This document shows positions 29,040 to 29,534 of a DNA stretch of 29,534 nucleotides, one piece after another. The number at the start of each line of letters is the position of its first letter. Positions within the stretch are counted from its first letter, which is position 1. The notes beneath the pieces were generated by a model. It was not told where the DNA came from, searched no databases, and saw only the letters and a list, made by a program, of their open reading frames with translations. The DNA comes from Chara braunii (taxonomy: Eukaryota; Streptophyta; Charophyceae; Charales; Characeae): NCBI GenBank assembly GCA_003427395.1, contig BFEA01000831.1, forward strand, positions 211,936 to 241,469, in the 5' to 3' direction. Position numbers and translations under genes: made by a program.

Positions 29040-29180
29040 GGTCAAACTCGTGGTCAACGGTCTTGGTCAATGCCTGGTCAACGGTGCAGTCAACCCACGG
29101 TCAACTCGGGTCAACGCCGGTCAACACCCGGTCACACCCGGTCAACGACCGGTCAACAGTTGGTCAACTCTCCCGGTCAA
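29040..29180 (-). repeat. Array of 11 GGTCAA (TTGACC) motifs
   Basis: GGTCAA starts at 29040, 29052, 29065, 29076, 29099, 29109, 29119, 29140, 29151, 29162 and 29175, with near-matches near 29087 and 29130. Spacing is mostly 10-13 bases, about one helical turn. Read on the minus strand, the sense of element C, each is TTGACC, the core W-box bound by WRKY factors. It lies about 610-750 bases upstream of the gag ATG, in the likely promoter or LTR. Confidence 0.8.
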
Positions 29181-29487
29181 CTCCTCCGGGCGGCTATGGC
29201 TGCCGGCTTCTCCTTCCTCACCACCCTTCTCCTTCCTATCTCCTTCCTCGCCTCCTTTCTTCTTACCCCTGCTGTCTTCTTTCTCTCTTTTTTTTTTTTT
29301 TTTTTTTTATCGTCTCTCCCTTCTCCTCCTTGGCTATGGTTTCTACCACCTTCCTCAGTCTCCTCCTCTGTCCTCTCTTTCACCCTCCTTCGTTCTCTGT
29401 GGTCGAGCTCTGCGGCTATGGCCGCCTCTCACTTCGTGGGACTGCACGGCACACTTCACAGGTAAGTGACAACCAAACTTGTATCGC

Positions 29488-29490
<3 letters not shown>
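29181..29490. other. Pyrimidine-rich tract, no gene
   Basis: C/T-rich throughout, with a 21-base T-run at 29288-29308. The open frames are low-complexity. Confidence 0.8.

Positions 29491-29534
<44 letters not shown>
29491..29534 (+). repeat. (TC)n microsatellite at the window end
   Basis: Twenty-two uninterrupted TC units run to the last base, so the true length is unknown. Confidence 0.98.

Noticed and set aside
29040-29180. CRISPR-like array
   Set aside because: The repeated core is only six bases with 4-17-base gaps; it fits clustered binding sites in a eukaryotic promoter.

Overview
The window looks like repeat-rich intergenic DNA of a green plant. I see no intact host gene, rRNA, tRNA or CRISPR array. 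It is a pile-up of decayed class I transposons separated by low-complexity DNA. The plant assignment rests on TTTAGGG-like telomere motifs (5542-5579), a primer-binding site that matches the plant initiator-Met tRNA type at 11 of 12 positions (3874-3885), a plant-style LINE, and Ty3/gypsy elements with plant-like layout. A charophyte such as Chara is my best guess, but that is inference.

Layout. (1) 1-968: homopolymer tracts, a 36-bp minisatellite and a 29-bp tandem duplication. (2) 969-3563, minus: the 3' half of a non-LTR retrotransposon (reverse transcriptase, thumb, zf-RVT zinc finger), with stops, frameshifts and a lost catalytic motif. (3) 3564-3885: an LTR with TG...CA ends plus a PBS, abutting the LINE. 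(4) 3886-5658: GC-rich then pyrimidine/AT-rich filler, with a possible tRNA-derived Pol III promoter, two identical hairpins and a telomere-like tract. (5) 5659-11061 and 18843-24106: two ~5.3-kb direct repeats that I judge roughly 5-7% diverged by eye; both begin with TG, and both carry a TATA box, a 172-codon reading frame and a gag-like tail. (6) 11062-18842: the unique DNA between them, with a broken Ty3/gypsy polyprotein on the plus strand (gag remnant, protease, RT, RNase H, integrase), then a subrepeat-rich 3' region and an antisense ORF with its own TATA box. (7) about 24500-28430, minus: a second, different Ty3/gypsy element (coiled-coil gag, CCHC knuckle, protease, RT, most of RNase H), truncated before integrase. 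(8) 28431-29534: its leader or possible LTR, an 11-copy GGTCAA (W-box) array, a pyrimidine tract and a TC microsatellite running off the end.

Parts 5 and 6 are the centrepiece. The simplest reading is one ~18.4-kb retrotransposon with 5.3-kb LTRs, an LTR-borne ORF and an antisense ORF, resembling Ogre/Tat-type plant elements. Gag-like coding at the 3' end of each repeat, which runs on past the end of copy 2, argues instead for a shorter LTR and two tandem elements sharing an LTR. Both models are kept open.

A data-quality warning: positions 7771-7808 are a perfect Nextera mate-pair junction adapter, followed by a local duplication absent from the sister repeat. That stretch of repeat copy 1 is an assembly artefact. 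All coding regions of recognisable function are broken; nothing here is predicted to make a working polyprotein.
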